From Microcaldota archaeon (GTDB lineage Archaea; Micrarchaeota; Micrarchaeia; Micrarchaeales; Micrarchaeaceae): 31,570 nucleotides of DNA. The first letter of the stretch is position 1. Every line of letters begins with the position of its first letter. The notes under the pieces were generated by a model, which did no database searches, was not told the origin of the DNA, and saw only the letters and a program-made list of their open reading frames with translations. Shown one piece after another: positions 13,702-22,334 of the stretch. The translations under genes were made by a program, and so were the position numbers. The stretch covers positions 1 through 31,570 of the forward strand of contig JAKBHG010000001.1 in assembly GCA_021836925.1 (NCBI GenBank), read 5' to 3'.

Positions 13702-15765
13702 ATGGCAGATGCCGTCATCGAGGCGCTGAAGCAGAAGTTCGACGACTTCCTCGAGAGCTACTACAAGGAGCAGATAGGCGACTTAGTCATAGCGTTCCCT
13801 GAATCGAAGAGCCTGAAGGTCGACATCACTGACCTGCAGAAGTTCGAGCCCGAACTGGCAAGCGAGCTCATAGAAAGGCCGGACCATGTGCTTGAGGCGG
13901 CGAACGAATCGCTCAAGGGCAAGCTGGGCGAGATGATATCGGAAGGCAACGAGGTCCATGTCAGGTTCCAGAACTTAAGCGTCAACAACCCGCTCGTCCA
14001 GGACGTCGGCGCCGATTACATCGGCAGGATGGTGTCGCTCGACACGCTTAGCGTGAAGAGGTCTGAGATAATACCGAAGGTGAAGATAGGCACGTACAAG
14101 TGCACCTACTGCGGCAATGTGATGAAGGTCAGGGTAGGCACCGATCCGGTGAGCGAGATATGCAGCCAGTGCAAGAGGAGGTCTATGAAACAGGACCCGA
14201 CGGAATCGGAGTTCATAAACCTGCAGAAGATAGCAGTGCAGGACCCACTCGAGAAACTAAGGGGCAACACGCCGACATGGCAGCTCGAGGTGTGGCTCGA
14301 GGACGACCTTGTCAACACAATTATACCAGGAGACAGGATACAGATAGTGGGAGTGCTCAGGATAAGGCCGAGGAGGAACAAGCGCGGCAAGGAAGAGACT
14401 TCGATGTACACGATGTACCTCGACACGGTTTCGATTGTGCCAAGGCAGAAAGAGTTCGCCGAGATAAAGATAAGCGAGGAGGAAGAGAGGCAGATAATGG
14501 AGCTCGCAAAGGATCCGCGAGCCTTCGAGAAGATATCGGCGTCGATCGTGCCGTCGATATACGGGCATGATGAGATAAAACAGGCCGTTGTGCTGCAGCT
14601 GTTCGGCGGCACCCCAGGCAAGCTGCTCGTCGACGGCGGCGCAATAAGGAGCGACATACACATGCTGCTCATAGGCGACCCCGGAAGCGCAAAGACAAGG
14701 GTGCTGCAGTCGGTAGCGACAATGGTGCCGAAGGGGATATACGTCAGCGGAAAGTCTGTCACAGGCGGCGGAATGACCGCTGTCGCCGAAAGGGACGACT
14801 TTTCGGAAGGCGGCTGGACCCTAAAGGCAGGGGCAATGGTTTTGGGGAATGGAGGGGTCGTTTGCATTGATGAGTTTGATAAGCTGGGTGATGAAGACAG
14901 GGCCGCGCTGCACGAGGCGCTCGAATCCCAGACGATAAGCGTAGCCAAGGCAGGTATAATAGCTACGTTCAACGCGAGGACCGCGGTGCTGGCCGCAGCT
15001 AACCCGAAGTTCGGGAGGTTCGACCAGAATATGTATCCCGCGGACCAGTTTGACATACCGCCGACGCTCCTCTCGAGGTTCGACCTGATATTCCCAGTCA
15101 AGGACATAATGGATGAGGACCTTGACACGAACATAGCGAAGCACATACTGGTACAGCACGAGGCGGCTGGCGCAAGGCTTGCACAGATAAGCGAATACGA
15201 ACAGGTCGAGAGGCCGCCGATCGAGAAGGAACTGCTCAGGAAGTATATCGCGTACGCGAAGACGAACATACACCCGAGGCTTGGAAAGGAGGCGGCGCTC
15301 AGGATACAGGAGTACTACGTAGAACTGAGGAAGATGGGGAAGAGACAGGGCGCAACGCCAATAACCCCTAGGCAGATAGAGGGCCTTGTCAGGCTTGCGG
15401 AGGCAAGCGCGAAGAGCAGGCTTGCGGATGCGGTGGAACTCTCTGACGCGGAAAGAGCGATAGCGCTCACGGAATTCATGTTCAAGACATTGTCGATGGA
15501 CAGCTCAGGCAGGAGGGACATAGACATCATGCTTACAGGCATGCCGAAGGAGAGGGTAGACAAGCTCAACACGCTGTTGAACATAATAAAGGACCTTCAG
15601 GAGAAGGACGGCTACGCCAGCAACAAGACGCTTTATGAAGAGGCGGAGAAGGCAGGCATAACCTCGGAGATGGTCAACAAGTATGTGAAGGAGCTGGAAA
15701 GAAGCGGAGACATCTACATGCCGAAGGCAGGCATGTATAAGATTGTCAGGCACGAAGCCGAATAA
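13702..15765 (+). CDS. mcm: Replicative helicase MCM
   Basis: A 687-residue MCM, the hexameric 3'-5' replication helicase. The N-terminal domain contains a zinc site with C134, C137, C154 and C157. The AAA+ core has Walker A GDPGSAKT (325-332), Walker B CIDEFD (388-393), sensor 1 AAANP (431-435) and the arginine finger in LLSRFD (R459). A winged-helix domain closes the protein (about 610-687). The ATG at 13702 is preceded by a G-rich ribosome-binding site (GGGGT); the frame is open 33 bases further but the upstream start is weaker. It is followed 42 bases later by the presenilin-like gene. Confidence 0.97.
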   Translation: MADAVIEALKQKFDDFLESYYKEQIGDLVIAFPESKSLKVDITDLQKFEPELASELIERPDHVLEAANESLKGKLGEMISEGNEVHVRFQNLSVNNPLVQDVGADYIGRMVSLDTLSVKRSEIIPKVKIGTYKCTYCGNVMKVRVGTDPVSEICSQCKRRSMKQDPTESEFINLQKIAVQDPLEKLRGNTPTWQLEVWLEDDLVNTIIPGDRIQIVGVLRIRPRRNKRGKEETSMYTMYLDTVSIVPRQKEFAEIKISEEEERQIMELAKDPRAFEKISASIVPSIYGHDEIKQAVVLQLFGGTPGKLLVDGGAIRSDIHMLLIGDPGSAKTRVLQSVATMVPKGIYVSGKSVTGGGMTAVAERDDFSEGGWTLKAGAMVLGNGGVVCIDEFDKLGDEDRAALHEALESQTISVAKAGIIATFNARTAVLAAANPKFGRFDQNMYPADQFDIPPTLLSRFDLIFPVKDIMDEDLDTNIAKHILVQHEAAGARLAQISEYEQVERPPIEKELLRKYIAYAKTNIHPRLGKEAALRIQEYYVELRKMGKRQGATPITPRQIEGLVRLAEASAKSRLADAVELSDAERAIALTEFMFKTLSMDSSGRRDIDIMLTGMPKERVDKLNTLLNIIKDLQEKDGYASNKTLYEEAEKAGITSEMVNKYVKELERSGDIYMPKAGMYKIVRHEAE

Positions 15766-15807
15766 TGGGCTGCATTTTGCGGCGGGCGTTGGAAAGGAGT
15801 TGGTAGA

Positions 15808-16794
15808 GTGGAGCTTAAGAGGATAGAACACAGGCAGCTAGTACAGATAATGGCGATATTCGCGATCGTCCAGTTCGGAGGCCTTTTCCTCGCTATCGCG
15901 GCATACTCGGGAGTGACATACTCTGAGATATCGCAGGTCCAGGCGGTCAGCACAGGCTCCAGCGCGGCGCTCCTCATAATCTATATCGTGGCGTTCAGCG
16001 CGATGTTCGTCATAATAAGCAGGATATACAAGGGCAACAAGCTCTTCCTGTTCTTCGAAGCGTATATAATATTCGTAGCCTCGCTCTACATGTTCGGCAT
16101 GCTTTTCAGCATACCGAGCGGCAGCGTCATGCAGTTCCTCTACGGCAGCGGCAGCCTATGGACTTACGCTGCAGGAGCTGCCATAGGGGTGCTTCTCGTA
16201 TTCGCGAAGAACAAGATACCGAGGCTCAGGAACACCACGGCAATGATAGCTAGCATAGGAGTGGGTGCGATCCTTGGGATAACATTCAGCTTCACGGCGG
16301 CGCTCATATTCATGATGATACTGGCGGTGTACGATTTCATCGCGGTGTTCATAACAAAGCACATGATAACGATAGCGAATGCGGCTATCAGCATGAACCT
16401 CTCGTTCATGGTGTCGGCGAACGACATCGAGGCGGTGCCTGTCGGCATGCTGAACAAGGAGGAGTACAGTGCGTACATCAAGGCAGCGAAGGGCGACAAG
16501 GCCTGGAAGAGGATCGCGCAGAAGTTCAACATCAGGAGGTACGCGCCGGTGAGCGCCAGCGTCGGCCTCGGCACCGGCGATCTCGCCATGCCGTTGATGC
16601 TTGCGGTTTCGGCATACAAGGTTTACTTCAGCTTCACGTTCAGCATATTCATAATACTGGGCGCGCTGCTCGGCCTCTTCATCACAATGATGATACTGCG
16701 CAACTACAAGAGGGCCCTGCCGGCCATACCTCCGCTGCTCTTCGGCATACTGATCGCGATAGCAGCGTACATGGCGCTCATGCCGTTCTTCTAA
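15808..16794 (+). CDS. Presenilin/SPP-family intramembrane aspartyl protease
   Basis: A 328-residue polytopic membrane protein with about nine hydrophobic helices. Both catalytic aspartates are in the presenilin context: YD in LAVYDFIAVF (D176) and GxGD in LGTGDLAMP (D258). A PAL-like motif (LPAIPPL, about 304-310) lies near the C-terminus. Archaeal presenilin homologues cleave membrane-embedded peptides, such as signal-peptide remnants; the substrate here is unknown. The start is GTG at 15808 with AAGGAG upstream. Its 3' end overlaps the convergent XPD-like gene by 17 bases. Placement behind mcm suggests co-transcription, not a shared function. Confidence 0.9.
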   Translation: MELKRIEHRQLVQIMAIFAIVQFGGLFLAIAAYSGVTYSEISQVQAVSTGSSAALLIIYIVAFSAMFVIISRIYKGNKLFLFFEAYIIFVASLYMFGMLFSIPSGSVMQFLYGSGSLWTYAAGAAIGVLLVFAKNKIPRLRNTTAMIASIGVGAILGITFSFTAALIFMMILAVYDFIAVFITKHMITIANAAISMNLSFMVSANDIEAVPVGMLNKEEYSAYIKAAKGDKAWKRIAQKFNIRRYAPVSASVGLGTGDLAMPLMLAVSAYKVYFSFTFSIFIILGALLGLFITMMILRNYKRALPAIPPLLFGILIAIAAYMALMPFF

Positions 16795-18613
16795 TCCTAG
16801 CGGCGCCGGACTTCCAGAACTTCTCTATAGCGGCGAGATAGTCAGGGGAGCTTGACAGCCCGAGGGACGACTCTATCATCGAGGAGTAGGTACGCCACCT
16901 GTACCTTTTGTCCATGAAGACGATCGTCGCCCTGTCGCTCTCGCTCCTTATGGCCCTGCCGGCCGCCTGTATGACGCGCCTCATCGCCGGTATCGTGTAG
17001 CCGTATTCGCTTCCCTTGCCGCCGAACCTCTTGTCAAGATACGATATCCTTGCGGACAGCTCCAGATCCGGGGGTGCGAGCGGTATTCCGACTATTATTA
17101 TCCCCTTGATCATGTTGCCCGAGTAGTCGACGCCTTCGCTTAAGGATCCCCCCATGACGCCGAGCATCAGGCCGTTGCTCTGCCCCCTTAGGGATTCTAT
17201 CATCCTTTCTGTTTCAAGGCTGCGCATCTCCCTCCTTTGGGTATCCGCCTTAAGCGTCATGTACCTCTTGACGTTCTCGAGTATTGCGAAGCTTGGAAAG
17301 AACACCGCCACATTGCCAGGTATTTTGCCGGCCGCCTTCTCCACCCTGTACGCTATGCGCTTGTACTCCTCGGCGGACCTGCTGGTGTACTTCGTGGTAA
17401 CGCTGTCGTCTATCACCGCCAGCCTGTTTGAAGGCGAGAAAGGTGAAGAGTAATGCTTTGCTGTCGCCCCTGGCACGCCAAGCATGTCAGAATACATGCG
17501 CAGAGGAGTGAACGTGGCGCTCATGAACACGTTCGCGTACGCGTCTTCGAATACGTCCAGGGCCTTTGCTGGATAAAGGCAGTTTATCGAGAGCCTCAGC
17601 GTGCCGCCCTTCTTGGATATTATCCTGACGAGCGATTCGTCGGAATCGCCCCATGATTCTATGAACCTCGCTATCCTGAGAACGGCTGAACGCTTCATGC
17701 CTGTCTTCTCGAGGTATTCGAGTCCCGCCTTCTCGAGGCTCTTCGGTATCTCAGGATTCGAGGTAATGGCATCAGGCAGCATGCCTATTTCCACGAACGC
17801 GGAATCCTTCTGCTGCAGAAGCTTCTGCGCCATGGATTCGATAGAGAACCTGAGGTAGTCGAGGTCTATGCTGCTTCCTACGGCTGAAAGCTCTTTTGAG
17901 GCGAACTCGATTGTCCTTGCCGTTATGGAGCTGTTGAAGTACGAACTGGCGGCCTCGACGATGTTGTGCGCCTCGTCCCAGATTATCACGCTGTTGTGCA
18001 GCGTGTGCGACACCTTCTTCAGGAATGGCGCCTTCACGCCAGGATTGAGGATGTGCGAGTAGTCCGCTATTATGGCGTTTGCGCTCCTTGCCAGGTGCAT
18101 CGACATCTCGTAGGCACACACTCCAAAGTCGTACGCTGTGCCGAGCATGCGGTTGTGGCCCAGGTATGCGCTCTCCGCTATCTCCCCTGGAATCTCGCTC
18201 CCTTTCGCGTACTCCTTGAACTGCCTGTAGTAGCTGCACTTTCCCTGCTTGACCAGGCTCTCGCACTTCTTGTAGAACATCTCCCCCTCCATCATGTTCA
18301 CCGAAGGGTTCGTGCACATCTTCTGCTTGCCCACTATATCGACAAACTTGAGGTCCTTGTAGAACTGTCCCTTTATGCCGGAGAGGGCCTCGAGCGCTAT
18401 GCGGTGCTGCGATATCTTAGGAGTCAGGAAGAGCACGTCGAGCCCGTTCTCCAATGCGAACGCGAGCGCTGCGCTAATCGAGGCGTCGGTCTTGCCAACG
18501 CCTGTAGGTGCATTGAGCAGTATGTCGCTCCTTGATTTCAGGGCCGAGTAGACGTCGTCCATCATGTCTTTCTGGAACGGCCTGACCTTCTCGAACCTGA
18601 AGGGATACTTCAT
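16778..18613 (-). CDS. XPD/Rad3-like superfamily 2 DNA helicase
   Basis: A 611-residue SF2 5'-3' helicase. Walker A is APTGVGKT (35-42), and the DEAH box is WDEAHN (212-217). Between them lie four candidate Fe-S cysteines (C100, C117, C126, C166; the CSYY context is typical). C-terminal motifs include SATFTP, GSLSEGVDYSG and motif VI QAAGRAIRS. XPD works in nucleotide excision repair and possibly transcription-linked repair. The cysteine spacing is longer than in Sulfolobus XPD, so a DinG-like role is not excluded. Start: the longer frame has no good signal, while the ATG at 18613 is 27 bases from a strong TATA box and so fits a leaderless mRNA. Confidence 0.92.
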   Translation of the reverse strand: MKYPFRFEKVRPFQKDMMDDVYSALKSRSDILLNAPTGVGKTDASISAALAFALENGLDVLFLTPKISQHRIALEALSGIKGQFYKDLKFVDIVGKQKMCTNPSVNMMEGEMFYKKCESLVKQGKCSYYRQFKEYAKGSEIPGEIAESAYLGHNRMLGTAYDFGVCAYEMSMHLARSANAIIADYSHILNPGVKAPFLKKVSHTLHNSVIIWDEAHNIVEAASSYFNSSITARTIEFASKELSAVGSSIDLDYLRFSIESMAQKLLQQKDSAFVEIGMLPDAITSNPEIPKSLEKAGLEYLEKTGMKRSAVLRIARFIESWGDSDESLVRIISKKGGTLRLSINCLYPAKALDVFEDAYANVFMSATFTPLRMYSDMLGVPGATAKHYSSPFSPSNRLAVIDDSVTTKYTSRSAEEYKRIAYRVEKAAGKIPGNVAVFFPSFAILENVKRYMTLKADTQRREMRSLETERMIESLRGQSNGLMLGVMGGSLSEGVDYSGNMIKGIIIVGIPLAPPDLELSARISYLDKRFGGKGSEYGYTIPAMRRVIQAAGRAIRSESDRATIVFMDKRYRWRTYSSMIESSLGLSSSPDYLAAIEKFWKSGAARIRRTA

Positions 18614-18633
18614 ACAGCATATATGCCATGGAA

Positions 18634-18645
18634 GGAATATATACC
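18634..18645 (-). promoter_or_regulatory. TATA box of the XPD-like helicase gene (leaderless)
   Basis: The minus strand reads GGTATATATTCC, centred about 27 bases before the ATG at 18613. That is the archaeal TATA-to-initiation distance, so transcription should begin at or next to the start codon. Confidence 0.7.
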
Positions 18646-18835
18646 GGCGCGGCATCCTGCCGCGTTGCAGGTGTGAACGTGTATTTGCCTGCACCTGATC
18701 CCTGATCGTGCGCATTTCAAGGAGCCGTATTATGGGTTAAAAAGGTCCACATAAAATGACCGGTGCAGCAATAAAATATTGCTAATTGGGTAGCGGTGTA
18801 ATATGCATGCCGTATTTACGAAACGCCTGATTTGG

Positions 18836-18843
18836 TTTAAATA
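18836..18843 (+). promoter_or_regulatory. TATA box of the gene at 18866 (leaderless)
   Basis: TTTAAATA is centred about 26 bases before the ATG at 18866. No Shine-Dalgarno motif precedes the ATG, which agrees with a leaderless transcript. It is divergent from the XPD-like helicase promoter about 200 bases away. Confidence 0.7.
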
Positions 18844-18865
18844 GTTTGGCAGAGAAAGCATTCTC

Positions 18866-19858
18866 ATGAATAGGGGTCTGGACTTCTACGTACCGATAAT
18901 CGCGGTTGTCGGCGGGTTGATCGCCCTCCTCAGTGTCTTCTATTTCGCAGAGAGTTTCTCGTATGCTGTCGGATACGACCATGGCGTGATAGGCGCTATA
19001 GGCACATACAACGTCTCTAACGCAGCTAACACCGTGCTACCCGCTCTCGCGGCAACAATAAGCACGTTCAGGCTGGGCCTTTACATAGTATATGTGATGC
19101 TGTTCCTTCCGATAATCATGCTAGGAATAGGAGCGTTCTGGATGTTTGGGTCCAGCAAGGGACGCACAATGCAGATAATAATGATGACAGTAGGCCTTGT
19201 GTTCCTGCTGATGGTAACGCTGCTCGTTGAGAACTTCCATTTCTCAGGGCCGCTCGACATGGTGGCTGCCGCGTATACCGGAGCGCTGCTCTGCCTCTTA
19301 TCAGGAGCATACCTTTTCTACGAAGGATATACCAAGGCGTCGGCGCCGCACTCCAAGGCAGTGAGGTCGCTTGAGATAGACCCGGCGAAGCCTTATAGCA
19401 ACATGGACCTGATAGCCAAGAGGCTGTTTGGCAGCCTTTCCGGAGACGTGAAGATACTTGACATGCATTTCGACTCGAAGGCCGTTCAGAACCTGTCCAT
19501 GCTGATGAGCAGGGGAAATCCGAAGTTCAGCAGGATAATGGTGCTAACTTCGAAGGACAGGGTAGGGGATTCGCTCAGGAGGGACTACAGCGAGTTCAGC
19601 GCAGAGTTGTCGAACTCCAGCATAAGCTTCGAGATAAGGATTATGAACGATCAGGACCTGGCGACACAGCACGAGAGGCTCATACTTGACGGCAGCAAAG
19701 CCTACAAGATACCGCCGTTCAATATAATAAACAGGAAGAGCGAACACATAGTTTCAGTGAACCACAAGCAGGCGGAGGAGCACTTCAACAGGCTATGGAA
19801 CAGGGCTGCGAAACTGGAGAACTTCGGCAAGGGCAATAGTGGGAAGAAAGCAGAATAG
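18866..19858 (+). CDS. Four-helix membrane protein with cytoplasmic alpha/beta domain, unknown function
   Basis: A 330-residue protein with four predicted transmembrane helices (about residues 9-31, 70-95, 102-122, 131-152), followed by a soluble C-terminal domain (about 180-310). The soluble part has an alternating pattern (VKILDMHFDS, RIMVLTSKD, FEIRIMND) and then QHERLILDGSKAYKIPP. This layout resembles a phospholipase D-like half domain with H-x-R in place of the catalytic H-x-K, so it may be a catalytically dead, binding-only version. That reading is tentative. I do not recognise a named family. It ends with a lysine-rich tail. Confidence 0.75.
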   Translation: MNRGLDFYVPIIAVVGGLIALLSVFYFAESFSYAVGYDHGVIGAIGTYNVSNAANTVLPALAATISTFRLGLYIVYVMLFLPIIMLGIGAFWMFGSSKGRTMQIIMMTVGLVFLLMVTLLVENFHFSGPLDMVAAAYTGALLCLLSGAYLFYEGYTKASAPHSKAVRSLEIDPAKPYSNMDLIAKRLFGSLSGDVKILDMHFDSKAVQNLSMLMSRGNPKFSRIMVLTSKDRVGDSLRRDYSEFSAELSNSSISFEIRIMNDQDLATQHERLILDGSKAYKIPPFNIINRKSEHIVSVNHKQAEEHFNRLWNRAAKLENFGKGNSGKKAE

Positions 19859-19929
19859 CGAATTCGGGATACGAAACGTTAAACAATACATAAATACATA
19901 AGGTTGCCTAAAGGTAAGAATGTGATTCC

Positions 19930-21768
19930 ATGAAGGCATACATGTCGTTTCTCTTTGTGTCAATCTCGCTCGCTTTGCTCGTTTCAACGGTGAGCGCGGC
20001 AGGTGGGCAGGGTTCAACAATTGGCACGGCAAGCATTCACGCGCCAGCGGTAATAATATTGAACAACAGCGGCACGCTGACCACAATAGCCCTGACAGTG
20101 ACGCGCGGCACCGGCAACGTCAGTGTGATTGGACCGACCAGCGTGGCATCATCGACCCTTGGATCGGCGCAGACGGCGGCACAGTACGCAGTCAACTCCC
20201 TTGGGCTGAACATGGACAATTACAACTTCACTTACGATATAGAAGACTTCAACACCAGCGTATCGGGACCCAGTGCCGGCGCGGCCATGACGCTGCTCGC
20301 GGTGTCGGTGCTGAACCACAAGCAGATAAACAGCAACATAACGCTCACAGGCACCATATCGCAGAACGGCACAATAGGCCAGATAGGCGGCGTATATGAT
20401 AAGATGAATGCTGCCGCATCCTACGGCATAAAGTACGCGTTCGTGCCTTTCGCGGTGAACGGGAGCAGCGAGAACGCTCTCTACTACCTGGTGCAGCAGA
20501 CGTTCGCAATCCCCCTTGTGGAAGTGCAGAACATGACGCAGTTGGAAGCCTATGCGTTCAATACTTCATTCGACCCATACGCTCACGAGACGAATTACAG
20601 CATATACGCCAACTACCACGTCGGCAGCATACAAAATGCCAGCATAGGCTGCAGCAACAACTGCAACACGCAGGGCTTCGGCTACATAACTAACAAGACC
20701 ATCGCGCTTAGCAGGTCAGAGATAGGCAGGCTCTCTTCCGACAGCAGGTTCAGCAGGCTTGCCGGCAACATGCTTGCGATGCTGAACCAGAGCGAGCAGC
20801 TCGCAGGCAAGGGATACATGTACCTTGGTGATGACATGGCGTTCATCACCTACATCGACGCATTCTATTTCAACCACAATTCAGTAAGCAGGAGCTCAGG
20901 CAAGGCTGTCCTACAGAACGTCTCGAACTACTGCTCGGCAGTATCGCAGCCGCAGCTGACACGCAGCAACTACGAGTACGTGCTCGGTGGTGAGCTGAGG
21001 CAGGCGTGGGGCACATATGCGATAAACAACACTCTCTCGAGCTACAACTCGACGCTTAACAGCGATGAGATACTTGCGAGCATAGAGATGGCCGGCGAGG
21101 CGAATGGATGGTGCACTGCAGCGCAGTACATGTACAATGCATCTCCGAGCCAGGGAAGCGCGGCGATAGCGTTCAACAGCGCGGTATTGAAGCCGGTGGC
21201 GTACAGATACCTCAGCGCCGCGTCGAATTACAGCAGCAGCATGTACTACATCACGGCAAATGATGCGTACAAGAACGGCAACTACGCGCTTGCCACTATT
21301 GATGCCGCATACGCCATAGGGCTGGACAGCGCGCCGCAGCAGAACGCGAACGCCTCGAGCATAGCGGCGTCGGCCAACTCGCTGCTCAACTCGTCCGACT
21401 ACGGCGCATGGGCCGCGCAGTTCTCCAATGAGGCCAGATTCTACATCGGAGAATCATCGAACGCGAGCAATTCCAGTGCGGCCTTCACTTATGCATACTC
21501 CGCATACTCGACGGCCATGCTTGCACATGAGGTAAGCGCGGCTACGGCAGCCATAAACTCGAGCATAATCCCTGCATCGCAGGCGGAGCAGCAAAGGGGC
21601 GTTTCCAGCCTGGCAGTGCTTGCCATATCGATTACGGCGCTGGTCGTATCGCTGATAGCACTGTTCATAGCGGTGCGCTATGCAGGCAGGGCGAACGGCA
21701 AGGGCGCGGGCAGGAGAGGCCGCGCAAGAAGCGGGGCAGGACGACGAACAAGGCGAAGGAACAGATAG
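19930..21768 (+). CDS. Secreted, membrane-anchored Lon-type (S16) serine protease
   Basis: A 612-residue protein lacking any ATPase domain. A signal peptide spans residues 1 to about 23 (LFVSISLALLVSTVSA). The Lon-type proteolytic domain follows, with the catalytic Ser in VSGPSAGAAM (S115) and the catalytic Lys in GQIGGVYDKMNAAASYGIK (K158). The rest is a long Asn/Ser/Tyr/Ala-rich, helix-repeat-like region with many N-x-S/T sequons. A C-terminal membrane helix (about 562-583) ends in a very basic cytoplasmic tail. It matches the archaeal extracellular S16 group (COG1750). It probably acts in surface-protein turnover (inference). GTGAT lies three bases before the ATG, and a TATA-like stretch is near 19886-19895. 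Confidence 0.9.
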   Translation: MKAYMSFLFVSISLALLVSTVSAAGGQGSTIGTASIHAPAVIILNNSGTLTTIALTVTRGTGNVSVIGPTSVASSTLGSAQTAAQYAVNSLGLNMDNYNFTYDIEDFNTSVSGPSAGAAMTLLAVSVLNHKQINSNITLTGTISQNGTIGQIGGVYDKMNAAASYGIKYAFVPFAVNGSSENALYYLVQQTFAIPLVEVQNMTQLEAYAFNTSFDPYAHETNYSIYANYHVGSIQNASIGCSNNCNTQGFGYITNKTIALSRSEIGRLSSDSRFSRLAGNMLAMLNQSEQLAGKGYMYLGDDMAFITYIDAFYFNHNSVSRSSGKAVLQNVSNYCSAVSQPQLTRSNYEYVLGGELRQAWGTYAINNTLSSYNSTLNSDEILASIEMAGEANGWCTAAQYMYNASPSQGSAAIAFNSAVLKPVAYRYLSAASNYSSSMYYITANDAYKNGNYALATIDAAYAIGLDSAPQQNANASSIAASANSLLNSSDYGAWAAQFSNEARFYIGESSNASNSSAAFTYAYSAYSTAMLAHEVSAATAAINSSIIPASQAEQQRGVSSLAVLAISITALVVSLIALFIAVRYAGRANGKGAGRRGRARSGAGRRTRRRNR

Positions 21769-21825
21769 TGCTAAATAGCTTTACGGGGATTATAGAGACG
21801 TTAGAGTCTTTTCTCAGGTGATTTA

Positions 21826-21996
21826 ATAGCTGACGTATTACCAGGCAAATCATGCATTTCGTGCGGAAGGCTGACTAGTGACTACACTGAGTTCAAGTGC
21901 CCGAAATGCGGCAAGGAGACGATCGTAAGGTGCCTTCACTGCAGGGAGATAGGCAACAGATATATCTGCAAGGAGTGTGGATTCGAGGGGCCGTAA
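21826..21996 (+). CDS. Zn-ribbon RNA-binding protein (COG2888-like) with probable ATA start
   Basis: A 56-residue protein made of two zinc knuckle pairs: CISC and CPKC in the first half, then CLHC and CKEC, ending GFEGP. This is the small Zn-ribbon protein encoded directly before EF-1beta in many archaea and predicted to act in translation. The frame contains no in-frame ATG, GTG or TTG before the first cysteine. GGTGAT at 21817-21822 places an ATA at 21826, three bases downstream, exactly at the spacing used by other genes in this window. The protein would then begin M-ADVLPGKSC. The stop codon is one base from the EF-1beta ATG. Confidence 0.75.
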   Translation: MADVLPGKSCISCGRLTSDYTEFKCPKCGKETIVRCLHCREIGNRYICKECGFEGP

Positions 21997-21997
21997 C

Positions 21998-22243
21998 ATG
22001 TCAAAGGTAGTTGTGGTTTTCAAGGTGTATCCGAAGGATGACTCCTTCGACAAGGCAGTGGAAGAGATAAAGGGTATGAGCCCGAACGACGTCAAGAGCG
22101 AGGACATCGGATTCGGCATCAAGGTAATAAAGGCCTCATTCATCTACGAGGATTCCAAAGGCGGCTCATCCGAGATAGAGGAAAGGCTCAAGGAGCTGGA
22201 GAACGTCAGCGAAGTGGAGGTCGCTGAGGAGACGCTCATCTGA
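21998..22243 (+). CDS. ef1b: Translation elongation factor EF-1beta
   Basis: An 81-residue archaeal EF-1beta, the guanine-nucleotide exchange factor for EF-1alpha. It begins SKVVVVFKVYPKDDS and has the family's DVKSEDIGFGIKVIKASFIYED core and the VSEVEVAEETLI end strand. It is slightly shorter than typical (about 88-90). It follows the Zn-ribbon gene by one base, the conserved archaeal arrangement, so translation is probably coupled. Confidence 0.95.
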   Translation: MSKVVVVFKVYPKDDSFDKAVEEIKGMSPNDVKSEDIGFGIKVIKASFIYEDSKGGSSEIEERLKELENVSEVEVAEETLI

Positions 22244-22283
22244 CATTTTTCCTAGAAAGGGCTTCGCGTGCGAGTGACGCAGC

Positions 22284-22292
22284 ATTAAATAC
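22284..22292 (+). promoter_or_regulatory. TATA box of rad50
   Basis: ATTAAATAC lies about 47 bases before the rad50 ATG. Initiation near 22314 would leave a leader of about 20 bases containing GTGAT at 22327-22331, three bases before the ATG. Confidence 0.6.
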
Positions 22293-22334
22293 TTTTTTTG
22301 AGTATTCTTTCTGTTACTCCCTCTTCGTGATAGC

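Noticed and set aside
14106..15269. 387-codon minus-strand open frame
   Set aside because: Antisense shadow of mcm; Ser/Leu-rich low-complexity product with no recognisable domain.
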